Shown here piece by piece: positions 22,197-33,871 of a stretch of 64,000 nt of DNA (position 1 is its first letter; every line of letters begins with the position of its first letter). Under the pieces are notes generated by a model. The model searched no databases. It was not told where the DNA came from and was given only the letters and a program-made list of their open reading frames with translations. The stretch is from Takakia lepidozioides. Taxonomy: Eukaryota > Streptophyta > Takakiopsida > Takakiales > Takakiaceae. The stretch lies in contig CM060734.1 of assembly GCA_030704615.1 (NCBI GenBank), positions 21,824,001 through 21,888,000 on the forward strand, given 5' to 3'. The position numbers and the translations under genes were made by a program.

Positions 22197-22853
22197 CTGC
22201 AAACACCAGTGCAACATAAGATCATAAGAACAAAAATCCAGCCTTGCTTATTACTCTTCACCCTTATTAAGTTAAAACTAGGCTGGCACAAGTTTAGTTC
22301 AGTGATTATCACCAGCAGTTATCTGAACACTTTTGTCGCTATGTACTGACGAGATTAAGGCCAATCTGCGCCACACTTGCATACAAAAGCAGAACCAGAA
22401 TAAAACGAACCCAAGAATCTGCTTAGGTAAGATCACGTTTATAGTGAAACTTTAGGACACTGGCAACTACTAGGGAAGATCTATTGCAAGTACCAGGGTT
22501 ACGTGCAGGAAGCCGTGGATGTTTGACTTATCCTCATGAACAATAGAGCACCTTGAAGAAGAAGAAAGAAAGTATCATATCCCCTCAAACTCTCAATGTT
22601 TTCCAATTAAGATCTTGAGTCTAGGTGTAGACCCTGTAACTGTTCTGAATTTCAATTAGAACGTGTCTACAGTGGTCTTAATGCCAAGGTTGAAATGGGA
22701 TTTTACTTGGCTGTATTTGAGAAGAAAATCTTCAGTCCTCATACCAGAAACCATATCCCAGTAAGTCTGTAAGTTTCTCATTCCTTCAGCAGAGCTTAAA
22801 GCATAAGAATGTTGTCATCCTTCAAGAAATATTTGAATGTAACCTAGCTTTAC

Positions 22854-23750
22854 CTGCAATCTTTGTGCTTCAGGGTTTTTAAATGTGAAATAGAGAACGT
22901 TAGGCCGTCCGGCCTGCGAGGCTGCCAGCCATTGCAGCATACTCTTGAGTTGAAGATTGCCACCAAATGCTCCACACCCCCAGTTTCCAGTTGCGATTCC
23001 AGCAGTAGTCTCGTGACGTGCATGGCTAGTCATATCCCGAGTGTCCAGACTTCTACAGTTTGTATCCATGCTTACATTCCTAGCTCCTTCACTTGTTTGA
23101 TCCCTGCCATCATAGCCCTGATCTTCACTTGCTGCCTCAGTAATATTTACAATATTTGACTGCATGTAGTTGTTGGTAGTTCCAGCTTCCTTCAAACTTC
23201 TAGCATTGTGCTCATTACAGAGGTCCAAGTCTGTGTTTCTGGTATCCACCGTTTCCTTACCTCGCATCTCAACTTGCCCCCAATCATTATAAGAAACACT
23301 CTCAACAAATCCACTGGTGTCGTTTGCAAAGCCTGCTCCACTTCGGGCGCTCTTGGTGGTGTTCCTTGCTTCAATAATGTTGACGCTTGCAAGCCCATTG
23401 CTCGCTTCACCTGATAATGGCAAAGCACTGGCGCCCCTTCTGCATCCAGCAGTTTCGAGAAATCCACAGAAAGCTTTATTCATCTCCCGATCCATCAGAT
23501 CAAGGCGAAATTGGTCTTCTCCAGGATGAGAGAGAGCATCAATGGCTATAATGCGAGTCTGTCTGCGGCCCCATGCATCTCTGGAGGTATTGTCAAGATA
23601 ATCACCTGTAAAGCGAAATCCTGATGCATAGCCTTCGTAGGAGCTAAATCTCTCTGCACCGACAATTTCAATGGACTCGTTATCCGCCATAGCAGGCAAA
23701 AAAAGCATTCCCGCAATGAGCTCCGGGCTGATCATGAAGCGAATTTCCTC
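22854..23750 (-). CDS. PARG: Poly(ADP-ribose) glycohydrolase, exon 2
   Basis: Starts at ATGCAG/GAGGAA and ends CAG/GTAAAG. It carries the second half of the catalytic site (the Glu-Glu pair at residues 295-296), then IRFMISPELIAGMLFLPAM, IEIVGAERFSSYEGYASGF, RIIAIDAL and EMNKAFCGF, and ends with GIATGNWGCGAFGGNLQLKS. Between KAFCGF and ATGNWGCG there is an insertion of about 130 Ser/Asn/Asp-rich residues, longer than in the flowering-plant proteins I know; its frame is open, so it is probably an extended disordered loop rather than an intron. Confidence 0.87.
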
Positions 23751-23949
23751 CTGCATGCATGTGAACCATCTTTTATATACAACCCAAACCAACGCTAACT
23801 GGGGGAGGACGGCACCTTATCTGAGCCAGTGCTCCAATCAGCAGGCCTGAGCTACGAAGGCATGGATGCCCTAAGCTTGAAGAGCATACCATTCCTCAAA
23901 AAAACTGTAATACAATCTAACAGTTCGAATTCGCACTGTTGGAGAATAC

Positions 23950-24831
23950 CTGTACACAGCCCTCCCTAAGAGCTCCGCCTCCCAGAAATTTGTTTGCAAA
24001 ATCGACCTGCAAGTATTCATGGCCGGCGTTTTCTATGCTTCCGTCTTCCATCACTGTGATAGGGCAGAGAGGAGACTTACTATGGCACCAAAAGGAGTCA
24101 GAAGATCCTTCGCTTCGAGAGGGAAGTACTTTCCGCTCGAAGGATACCATGCCTTGTGGCATTCTTCCGCATACGCGCTCAAAATAGTTTACGATACATA
24201 GCATCTTCTGCTCTATGCGCTCGCCACGCTCGAAAACCCCACCAAAAAGTCTATCAAAATTAATATCGGGTAATCGGTCCCTCCTCCTTTCTTGTGTGGG
24301 ATAGAGACAGAAGAAGGAGCATGCTAACAGCCCCGCCACCATCTCCTGGCTCAAAAGTACCAGACCAGCTTGTTGAGGGTGCATGATCTGCAGTACCATG
24401 TCCGAATTCAATGCCATTTGCAGGGAACCGTCTTCAGCCACATCGTGCTTCGAAGAGATGCTGGAATTGTGAGTCTCGAGTAAAACGGGTAGATGGAGTG
24501 CAAGCTTGGCCATGGCTGGCAGTGTGGAATTGAAGAAAATCTGAGCATTTTCATAAGGCATTAGATCGTCAAAGAAAAGAGTGAGTCCAGCTGCGGCGCT
24601 ACCAGACAAACTGGTATGGGGGAACCCACTCTCTCTTCGCATATCCACGATACAATCATACAAAGCTTCTCCGCTGCTGCTTTGGCTAGTCATGGGCCCT
24701 TCTGCCAGGCCCAGCAGTGCACGCTTCACAATCTCTGGCCATGCGTATGCTCCAGTCACGCTATCTTTTGTCACTGGCAAGAATGCATCCACTGATGAAA
24801 CCCTACCACCCGACATTGCCATGCATCTCAC
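23950..24831 (-). CDS. PARG: Poly(ADP-ribose) glycohydrolase, exon 1
   Basis: PARG removes poly(ADP-ribose) chains from proteins after DNA damage. This exon starts at ATG 24831 and encodes 294 residues: the helical accessory region (LFFDDLMPYENAQIFFNSTL, VLLSQEMVAGLLACSFFCLY) and the macrodomain-like fold up to VDFANKFLGGGALREGCVQ. The signature GGG-x7-Q-E-E is present: GGG at 284-286 and Gln 294, with the two Glu on the next exon, so the intron (23751-23949) falls inside the catalytic signature. All three exons are open, so this looks functional. An upstream non-coding exon cannot be excluded. Confidence 0.88.
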
Positions 24832-25533
24832 ACAACACCTGCATTCATGACTTTAGCCCCTGCTTGCCAGTCTAACGTGCATTTTGAAGTTCAATGGTAT
24901 CACATGCGCATCTCGGTGTAAGCACACCACTGCTCTGGTATGGGCCGTGAGTTGAGCCATCTACAAAGAACTTTCAATCTGTAGTTCTGTGGGTTTTCAG
25001 CATTGTGAAACTGCTCTGGTGTGGACGGTGTGATGAGCCATCTACAAAGTACTTCTGTGCAAGGCTGTGTGGATACCAGACACCTTTGGTTGCAAAACAT
25101 TGTGTGAAGTCTGTACCTACATACTGACAAATTTTGGCCAAACATACCCTAACCCTTGTTAAGCACAAATGCAGATACTAAACATCTTGAAGCACAGGGT
25201 CAGTTTTCCTGCACTTGCGACATCAGGGATTCAATTCTGGACAACTCCTGTAACAAAGTTAGCCATATTGCTATTGGGGGATGATCATGTGCATGAAATG
25301 GTGATCGCATGGCACCTCACAAAAGAAACTGTGCTGCCAATACCCGAATGAATCCAACTTTACTCTTCTGATACAAAAAATAATGATGAGCCACCCCCTA
25401 AGTTCCATCCTCATGTTTGAAGCAACACTCTTTCTTGAGCAGGCAGGCCAAGCATGTTGAGTAGTGGGCTCTACAATTCAGCTGGGGGTTAAACAATCTT
25501 TTAACTTTCCATCTTTCAAGCACCTTGCCTATT
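24832..25533. other. Spacer between PARG and PPR genes
   Basis: About 700 bp that would hold the PARG promoter and the PPR 3 prime end. One small duplication is visible: CTGCTCTGGT...TGAGCCATCTACAAAG is repeated at about 24930 and 25012. No TATA box chosen. Confidence 0.45.
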
Positions 25534-28479
25534 TCACCAGTAATCCCCGCAAGAACAAACTCCATCTTGGAAGTGGTGAAAACGGTTGGCATCCCTTACA
25601 ACAATTACAGGGCGAACAATCTTGGATATGAACTTGAAGGCGGTGTGGCAGTCACCACAGACCCGAAGGTTCTTGATGATATGGATTGGTGTCCCGGGAG
25701 GTGTGCTGATCAGTCCAAAAGCCATGGCCAGCTTCTCACTGTGGTAGCAAAGAGATAATTCCTTCTGTTCCTCCTCCACATCATGCAATACAAAGTGCGT
25801 GTCCGGCACATACCCAGTCTCTTCCATTTGCTCCGCCAATCTCCTCAGCTCAGCATGGATCTCCTCCATTTGGGGATGTGACATGTCTTCTACAACAAAC
25901 GTATGCACTCGGTCATGTACCTCAATGCAGCTGCGACCTGGCTCCTTTCTGACCCCTCGGGCCTGCATAATTTTTCTCACCTTTGCTGTATCGTCCCACC
26001 TGCCGGCAGCAGCATAGATGTTTGATAGCAGCACATAAGTTGCAGCATCCTGTGGATCCCACTTAAGAAGGCATTGTGCCACATGTTCTGCTACACGTTC
26101 TGCTACATCCACCTTACCATAAATTCTGCAGGCACCAAGCAAGGCACCCCACACTGCACCACCCGGTTTCATCGGCATTTTATGGATGAAGTCCTCTGCC
26201 TCATCCAGTCGGCCTGCACGGCCAAGAATGTCCACCATGCAGCCAAAATGCTCCACCGTAGGGGTGATTCCATGATCTTGACTTATGGAATCAAAGTAGT
26301 GCCAGCCTTCAGCCACTAGGCCCACATGGCTACATGCAGAGAGAATACATACAAAAGTGATACTGTTCAGCTTCAAGCCTTCCTGTTGCATTTCTTCAAA
26401 TAGTTGTAGAGCCTCCATACCATACCCATGCTGACCATACCCTGCAATCATCGCACTCCAGGAGACCACATCTCTTTTGGTCATATTGTCAAACACTTGG
26501 CAAGCTTCCTTCATGTTCCCACATTTGGCATACATGTCCACAAGGGCAGTCTGCAGAACGGCACCCTGTTCAATTCCAGCTTTGATGATGTCAGCATGGA
26601 CCTCTTTACCCTTTTCCAGGGCTGCCAGGCTGCCACACGCATTAAGAGCACAAAGGAATGTGACCCTGTCGGGTGTTACCATTTCCCGTATCATTTGTTC
26701 ATAGATCTCTAAAGCTTCCCTACCACAGCCATGCCGAACACATCCTGCAATCATCACACTCCATGAGACCACATCTATTTGAGCCATATTATGGAAGACT
26801 TGACGTGCGTCCTTAATAGTTCCGCATTTGGCATACATGTCGACAAGAGCAGTCTCTAGAATGATATCTGGGGCTATTCCAGCTTTGATGATGTCAGAAT
26901 GGACCTCTTTGCCCTTTTCAAGGGCTGCCAGGCTGGCACATGCACTGAGAACGCAAATGAATGTAACATTGCTTGGAGTCACCCTTTCCCATGTCATTTG
27001 GTCATACAGCTTGAGAGCTTCCCTACCATACTCATGCTGAGCATATCCTGCAATGATTGCATTCCATGAGACCACATCATGTTCACCCATATTTTGGAAC
27101 ACTTCACATGCATCCTGTATGCTCCCGCATTTTGCATACATATCAACAAGGGTGTTCTCCAGAATGATATCTGGGTCAACTCCAGCTTTCATGATGTCAG
27201 CATGGACCTCTTTGCCCTTATTCAGGGCTTTTAGGCTGGCACATGCATTCAGAACACTAATGAACGTGATCTTGTTGGGCATTGTCCCTTCCTGTATCAT
27301 ACAGCTATACATGTGAAGAGCCTCCCTCCCACACCCATGCTGAGCATATCCTGCTATCATGGCACTCCATGAGGCCACATCTCGGTGGACCATATTGTCA
27401 AAAACTTGGAGTGTGCCAATCATGCTTTTGCATTTGGCATACATGTTAAGAAGGCTATTCTCCAGAATAATGTCTGGTGCAATTCCAGCTTTGATGATGT
27501 CAGCATGGACCCCTTGGCCTGTTTTCAAGGCCACCAGGTTGGCACATGCATTGAGAACGGAAGTGAATGTGACCTTGCTGGGCATCAGCCCTTCTCGCAT
27601 CATTTGCTCATACATCTCCAGAGCCTCCCTACCACACCCATGCTGAGCATATCCTGCGATCATCACATTCCATGAGACCACATCTCGGTGAACCATATTG
27701 TCAAACACTTGACGAGCATCCCTTACACTGCCTCATTTAGCATACATGGCAGAAAGGGCGGTCTCCAGAATGTTATCTGGTGCAATTCCAGCTTTAATGA
27801 TGTCACCATGGACCTCCTTGCCCTTTTCCAGGGCTCCTAGGCTGGCACACGCCTTGAGAACACAAATGAAAGTAACCTTGTTGGGGATCACGGCTTCCCA
27901 TATCATCTCCTGATAGATCTCCAAAGCCTCCCTACGAAACCCATGCTTTGCATATCCTGCCATCATTATAGTCCACGTAAACACACTTCGTTCAGGCATT
28001 TTGTCGAACACTTGTCGTGCATCCATCAAACTTCCACACTTGATATACATGTCCACAAGGGTGTTGAGTAAAAAGATGTTTGGCTTGAATCCAGCTCGAA
28101 TAATGTGGGTGTGCACCTGCTTTCCCATTTCCAGGTCGTTAACTTTGACACACACCCGCAACAGACAAACATAAGTATTGTTGTCTACTGAAATGCCTTG
28201 GTGATTCAAAATGTACAGCGCCTCTTTCATTCGACCTGCCTTACCCAGTGTCCTCACATCCCCACACGTGGCACAAGAGTTCATGTTGACTCCTTGCGTC
28301 TGTCCTTCACACCAGGCTGGTTGATACTCAACTTTGTCCATTGTTCGTGTTTGGGCAGGCTGTGTCCTTTGACAATGATCTGAACCATCAACAGATAGTG
28401 CTCTGCCTTGTACCATGGTGGCTACCTCTGCTGTCACCCAAAGAGGGGTTGACCAATTGTGAATGCACAGGGCCTCCAT
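25534..28479 (-). pseudogene. PPR protein, PLS class with E and DYW domains; one nonsense codon
   Basis: Intron-free frame of 981 codons from ATG 28479 to TGA 25534. These proteins guide C-to-U RNA editing in organelles. After a Gln/Thr-rich leader there are about seven near-identical PLS blocks of ~101 residues, each with VDMYAKCG, RDVVSWNAMIAGYAQHG and EVHADIIKAGI, then E/E+ motifs (GRAGRLDEAEDFI, KKEPGRS-like) and a DYW deaminase: HSE at 913-915, C-x-x-C in RVCGDCH at 941/944, ending CSCGDYW. The single break is TGA at 27733-27735 in the phrase MYAK-stop-G, where sister blocks have TGT (Cys). The deaminase is intact. It may be a very young pseudogene, a polymorphism or an assembly error. 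Confidence 0.88.
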
Positions 28480-30650
28480 CTTCTGCTACCCCCAACCAAC
28501 GTCCACACAGAAACTCGCCTTATAAATTCAATCCAAGTATAGTCAGTACTGCTTTTAGGTATGTCTGGAGACTCCTGAATGATGGAAAAAGACAGTGAGA
28601 GTCTTTGTCATGCTATTACAAAATAAATCCAGGAAGAAAATAACCATCCATCTGGGTCGCGTTTTCCTGCAGTGTCTAGAAACACCTAACCATAATTTTC
28701 TTAGTCTGCATTTGTTGATATGGGAAACATGGACCAAAACAAAACAACCCAAACAAGTGCGAAGGCTGACCTGAGTTGGCATCTTGCAAGCATATGCCTG
28801 CACACTCGCTCTCTTCAGATATTTGCACTTTTGCACAGACACCTGGTGCAGACAAGAAATCCAAGAGTTCCTACATGAATAACAGTGGTCACAAATTTTC
28901 TTACTTTATTCAAGTGCTGATTTGTCAGCGAAGTGGAAATAAAAGTGACCCAAGGCGATAACCAGTCGATCACACTATCCTCTGACAAGCACTGAAAATG
29001 CAAGCGATTTGACCTTGAACAAACAATCTCAAAGCACTAGAACTTCCTTCGTCCCGGGCACAACGGGCCATTCAACCTGAATCAAAACATGTTTATTCAT
29101 AGTTGTCTACAATCGCCGGTTATTGAAACTCTACTACCCGTGGTATCAATATCTTAATATCCAGTTTGATACCCGGCCTATAGATACCCTGTTCACTCAA
29201 TACTGCCCAACAACACTGCTAGATACGCTGCAGCTGTATGAGCTACTAAATAATTCAGCTGCCCAACGGCGTCATTGCATCCAATAAATCTTGTCTGCAG
29301 AAAGCAACCTCATAAAATGCAGCTTCACCATTCCGAAGAACCTAATGTTATCCAACCGGTTTTTGAAGGGAAAACCTAAAACCTAATGTCCCTGTATATT
29401 CAACATTCATAACTAATCAAGAATTGAAGAGCCAGAAATTACCCCACTCAAAAATGAAGATCCATCGGGACGTTCCACATGGTTGACGGTGCACGGTCCC
29501 ATCAGCCATTGGCATGTTGCCAAAGCTCAATGAGCTGTTGCACCAACATCCCACACTCGATGAGATAGTGTGAGTGATAGAAAGAGAGATATATGGAGCA
29601 CTAAAATCTCCTAGCTGTAGTGTTGTGGCCATAGACCAGCGCCTGGAGTGGATGGACATGAGAGGGCTGACAGAAGGGGGAGGGAAGGTTGTTTGGGGGC
29701 GATGGCGGCGGTGGAAAACAGTATCGGAGTTGGTGCCACCACTGAAGTAGAGAGAGAAAGGCACAAGAACAAAGACAGACACATTCAAGACTAAATTCAC
29801 ACACCACACTCTCTCTCAGCTTCCCTATTCTCACTCTGGGCGTGACCAAAGGCAAGTTCTGGATCAGCTCATAACCCAGTGGGTTGTACCGTTGTAACGT
29901 TGTAACCCACAAGCAGCTGGAGCTATATTGTACCTGGACTATGCACACAAGACCAATTGGTGAATCTCTCCTTCTCACCACCGGAACAAGAAACGTTGAA
30001 TCTTCCTCTTTCACCCTCACCATATGAAATGGTTCATCACAAAACAAGAGTGCAGTACCACATAGCATTGCAGCTGGCTTCGGTCCCCCAAAGGACTCTA
30101 TGAGACGCTTATTCTAGCGACGACCGAAGGTCGGAAGCTAGTTTAGCGTAGAGCAGATATAGGGTGCCAAGTCATCGTCGCCACGTCATTATCGCCATGT
30201 CATCGTCGCCACGTTTCGTGGCCACGTCATCGCCTTCGTCAATTTCCTTGGAACCTGCCCCAAAATAACCAAGAGAGGCGTCCCTTGGCACTATGTCCCA
30301 AGACTTTCATGAAAGTACCGTGGGCCCGGGCTGCCGTCCTCATGCCCGGCCTGGCTTGTTCCTGGCTCCGTCCCACGTCGGCTCCTTTTGATCGTTGCCC
30401 TGCCTTCTAGCTAGCTCCCTGCCACGTCGCGAAGTAGATTAGATCTAGATATCAAACGAGATATCGTAATCACAACTTTGGGCTTAAGCGGAGCCCGCAA
30501 GTAAGAAATGATAAGTAGTTTCTGCCATCCGAGCTCCCATCTAGACTGCGTTGTTGAATGAAGCAAAGCCTGCTTGCAAGCAGGTGCAGGCAGTTGAAAC
30601 CCATCAACAACCCATCAAAGTTCAAGAATCAGCCCTCGGGATCAAGCTTG
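28480..30650. other. Intergenic, no gene seen
   Basis: Upstream of the PPR gene. No motif-bearing frame. At 30170-30235 CCACGTCATCGTCG-like units are repeated four or five times. A 155-codon frame on the minus strand (29601-30068) is Cys/Ser/Pro-biased and not convincing. Confidence 0.5.
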
Positions 30651-31075
30651 TCAAATAAGGTAATCGACGAGTCCGCTGCAGGTATCAGTGAGATAAAAAC
30701 ACTGGTCAACAGAGGAAGTAGAAGGGACGGGACAGTTGGACCTCGGCTGGTATGATCGTGTCGATCTAATTCTTGGAGAGTGCATGTCGAATTCGGGGCC
30801 ATCACCCTTTCTGGTCCAAGTCCAGACTCCAGATTCATACTGCACAGTTTCTGAAGTGAGAGCTGCTGATAGCTTCACGTCCATCCTGCACGTCTGACTT
30901 ATCACACTCTTTGACTCGGAAAAGTAGTAAAACCCTCTAAAGCTGGTCTTCCTCCAGATCTTAGTGACATATCTGTTCACCACTAACTGGTCGAAGAAAT
31001 GTAGAGATTTCGTGCTCTTGAAAATGAGTGCTTCAGAATAAAATTGCTTGTAGATCCACGGGTAAGGGGTTCTTC
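30651..31075 (-). CDS. Possible exon, unidentified
   Basis: An open minus frame of about 140 codons: YKQFYSEALIFKSTKSLHFF, VVNRYVTKIWRKTSFRGFYY, then MDVKLSAALTSETVQYESGV and WTWTRKGDGPEF. The mixed composition looks more protein-like than neighbouring frames, but I recognise no domain and see no clear splice partners. Treat as a hypothesis. Confidence 0.25.
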
Positions 31076-31863
31076 TTCAAGCGAGTGCGTTGGCTTCCAT
31101 CACTGCCTCATGGGAAACTGGGACCCTTGACAACAGTAACCTCCTGCACGAATAACTTGCTCCAATATGATCGCCCCGGTGTTGGGGCGTCGACATCAAG
31201 CGAAGCCCGCGGGCCAGCAAGAGTGCATGGGAGCGCGTCGCAGGAGGAGCTGACCTGGCAGCGGGGCCAACCAGCAACCCAGCCCGGGCCGACGGCACTA
31301 TCCTAAAAGGGCTTGGGAGGGCCAAAGAGAGGCGTCTTACAACGCCGAGGGAGACATTTGCAGATTATGAGTACACCGCATGAGAGCTGGAATTTGCACG
31401 ATGGTGGGACAACCGCAATCGCAAGGTGTGGCTTTTCTTAATGTACAATGTGAAGAAGTTTGTCTTGCAAATGTCGGCTCTTGGCTCATGTTAGTACCAC
31501 GATTTGATATTCTTCCTGATGTTTACAAGGTTCTTGGGAGAGTCAGTTTGGTCTTAGCTAACAGACCGTGTTTCAATTTCTGCTTGCTCGTGGTGGTTAT
31601 CACAGACCAATCCGACATCACCTGACTACAGACACAAGCAGCACACACAAGAGGTCTTTTTGGATTGATGGTCGGTCAAATCCTCCATGGGTCATGACAT
31701 AGGGTCAAGGACAATGTAGTGAGGGCACTTTCTTCTTCGACCTTTTCAGCCTGTTTTGCCCTCTCATCAGACTCGGCCCTGATATGCATATTGAATTCTG
31801 ATAGTTAGCTCGTTGGGTAGATCTGTGGTGGTTTGGAGTGACTTTGACAAGTTATGTGGCAGC
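31076..31863. other. No gene seen
   Basis: GC-rich at 31180-31300, otherwise featureless; ends where the LTR begins. Confidence 0.5.
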
Positions 31864-32446
31864 TGTCAAGGACGAGAACATGACTGAACACAAACAAGAG
31901 ATCAGACTAGAGGTACAGACTAGACAAGAAGTCAAGGTCGGCATGGCCGAATGCATGATGGGTAAACATGAATCAAGATGATCTTTATAACAATGGACAA
32001 GAGTACAAGATACTGGAACTCGACTTGAATACTGAAGTGCTGGAAACTGGACTGGAGTACCAAATACTGGAAACTGGACTAGAGTACTGGAAGCTGGACT
32101 GGAGTACTGGGACTGAAAACAAGAGTAGTTTGAACTTGTGTTGGCGAGACTGAATAGTGTCCAGTCTCGCCTCCTATATATACTGGCTACTAGGAAGTTC
32201 CATAAGAAGCTTCCCCAATGGAGGTTTCTTGATGGAGAAGTTTTATTAAATAAAAGAGGTATCTTGATGGAGAAGTTTCCTCCAAAGGAAGCTTCCTGAG
32301 CAGTTTCCCAAGTTACTCTCGGTAACTTGATAATTAATGATAACTTATGGTAAATCATGATAAATCTTGATAACTTTCGGTAACATCATAACTTGGAAAC
32401 TTCTGGTATTTACTCCTGGTAAGTTCCTCTGGCTATGTCCGTGACA
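31864..32446 (-). repeat. LTR of a Ty3-type element, 3 prime copy on minus strand
   Basis: 583 bp beginning (minus strand) TGTCACGGACATAGCC and ending CCTTGACA. It matches, inverted, the sequence at 42864-43470 along its length, including the distinctive stretch of CTGGAGTACT/CCAGTTTCC repeats and a TATATATA box near 32175. A polypurine run, AGAAGAGGGGGTGA, lies just outside its start at 32447-32462, which makes it a 3 prime LTR. Confidence 0.85.
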
Positions 32447-32745
32447 TCACCCCCTCTTCTAGCGCCGAGTTCCTCGAGGAGCGGTAAAATCTTGGACTTG
32501 CTTTGGAGTTGGGAAAAATCCAAAATCCGACGAATAGTACTTGCCAAGTATTCGGCTCTTCGTTCTTGACTCAAATGATTTATAGGTCCCTGCAACCATC
32601 GATAGTGTCCAACACCTTGAACTTGGGACCACGCAGTGATTTGAGCATTCTGATTTTCGAAACTGCCTGCAAACATGATTTCGTTGCCCCCTGGGTTCGA
32701 AGCCTCAACCTCCAACAGCATTATCAGACTTCGAGTAGGCTCCAC
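32447..32745 (-). pseudogene. Retroelement pol tail next to the 3 prime LTR
   Basis: An open frame that ends just before the LTR: ILDFSQLQSKSKILPLLEEL, then GARRGGDV. Position between the polypurine tract and an internal region, rather than a domain, is the reason for the call. It is interrupted at about 32750-32800 by the palindromic array. Confidence 0.45.
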
Positions 32746-32805
32746 TTACCATCGTACGGGGTCCAGATGAGGAAGTACACGTCGCATTGGTGGCTCATCG
32801 TCCGC

Positions 32806-33775
32806 CATTACTGGAGGTCGCTTATTTTTTTAATTTTGGAAAATGGATCGACCGCCATATTTTGCGATCGTTTTTTTGGGTTTTTTAAATGGAGCGACCG
32901 CCAAGGTGGCGGTCGCTTCTACGAGGTGTGCCCTGCGCATGGAGCGAGGAGTGAGGCGGGGGGGAGGGGCATATAAGCTTCGACTCATTCTCCCCTCACT
33001 TCCATTACTGGCGGTCGCTTGAAGTTTTTTTTTTTTTTGTAAATGCAGCGACTGCCATTATTGGCGATCGCTGTAATTGTTCTTTTTTACTGGCGGTCGC
33101 TTTTATTTTATTTTATTACGAAATGGAGCGACCGCCATTTGTGGCGGTCTTTTTTTTATGTTTTTTAAATGGAGCGACCGCCAAGGTGGCGGTCGCTTCT
33201 ACAAGGTCTGCCCTGCGCGTGGAGCGAGGAATGAGGCCGGGGGGGGAGGGGGGGGGCATATAAGCTCCGAATCATTCTCCCCTCGCTTCCATTACTAGCG
33301 GTTGCTTGAAGTTTTTTTTTTAAGAAAATGCAGCGACCGCCATTACCTGCGGTCGCTTTTATTTTTTATTTTTTCGAAATGGAGCGACCGCCAAGGTGTC
33401 GGTTGCTTCTACGAGGTCTGCCGTGCGCGTGGAGCGAGGAATGAGGGGGGGGGGGGGATATATGTTTTGTACATGCAGCGACCGCCATTACTGGCGGTCG
33501 CTGTAATTATTTAATTTTATAAATGACGATTTTATTTTAATTTCTTTGGAAATGAAGCGACAGCCATTATTGGCGGTCGCTTGTTTTTTTTTTGGGGGGA
33601 ATGGAGCGACCGCCATTACTGGCGGTCGCTTTAATTCTTAATGTCACTATAAATGTAGCGACCGCCAATGCTGGCGGTTGTTTATTTATTTTATTTTCGG
33701 AAAATGGAGCGACCGCCAGTTCTGGCGGTCGTTTTTTTTTTTTTTTTTCGGAAAATGGGGCGACCGGTCACTTCT
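32806..33775. repeat. Left array of AGCGACCGCC...GGCGGTCGCT palindromes
   Basis: About 16 palindromes of the form AGCGACCGCCATTACTGGCG-GTCGCT, many perfect (33172, 33476, 33604). Spacing settles to about 50 bp at 33555-33759. T-runs and TTTATTTT fill the gaps. Related palindromes reappear at 40366-40950 with the same ~50-bp period, 6.6 kb away, and nowhere else in the window. Confidence 0.92.
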
Positions 33776-33850
33776 AGAAGGTTTGCCCTGCGCGTGGCCC
33801 GAGGAATTGGGGGGGGGGATATAAGCCAAGGGAGGCTCATTCTTCCCTCA
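32918..33850 (+). promoter_or_regulatory. Repeated TATA-containing modules upstream of the RING-like gene
   Basis: The block TCTACNAGGTNTGCC..GCG, then GGAGCGAGGA, a G-run, then (AT)ATAAGC and CTCATTCT(T/C)CCCTC occurs four times: 32918-33000, 33197-33300, 33405-33470 (decayed) and 33774-33850. The TATAAGC of the last copy (33820-33826) lies about 50 bp before ATG 33872. This looks like one core promoter duplicated together with its palindromes. Confidence 0.65.
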
Positions 33851-33871
33851 CTTTCTCTCTAGACAACTTCT

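Noticed and set aside
22863-24850. Plus-strand ORFs across the PARG gene
   Set aside because: Shadows of the PARG exons.
27733-27735. RNA editing as rescue of the PPR stop
   Set aside because: Editing is organellar, and U-to-C would turn TGA into CGA (Arg), not the expected Cys; this is a nuclear gene.
25525-28598. Plus-strand ORFs across the PPR gene
   Set aside because: Periodic shadows of the repeated PLS blocks.
29601-30068. 155-codon minus-strand ORF
   Set aside because: Composition is biased to Pro/Ser/Cys, no motif, no conserved neighbour.
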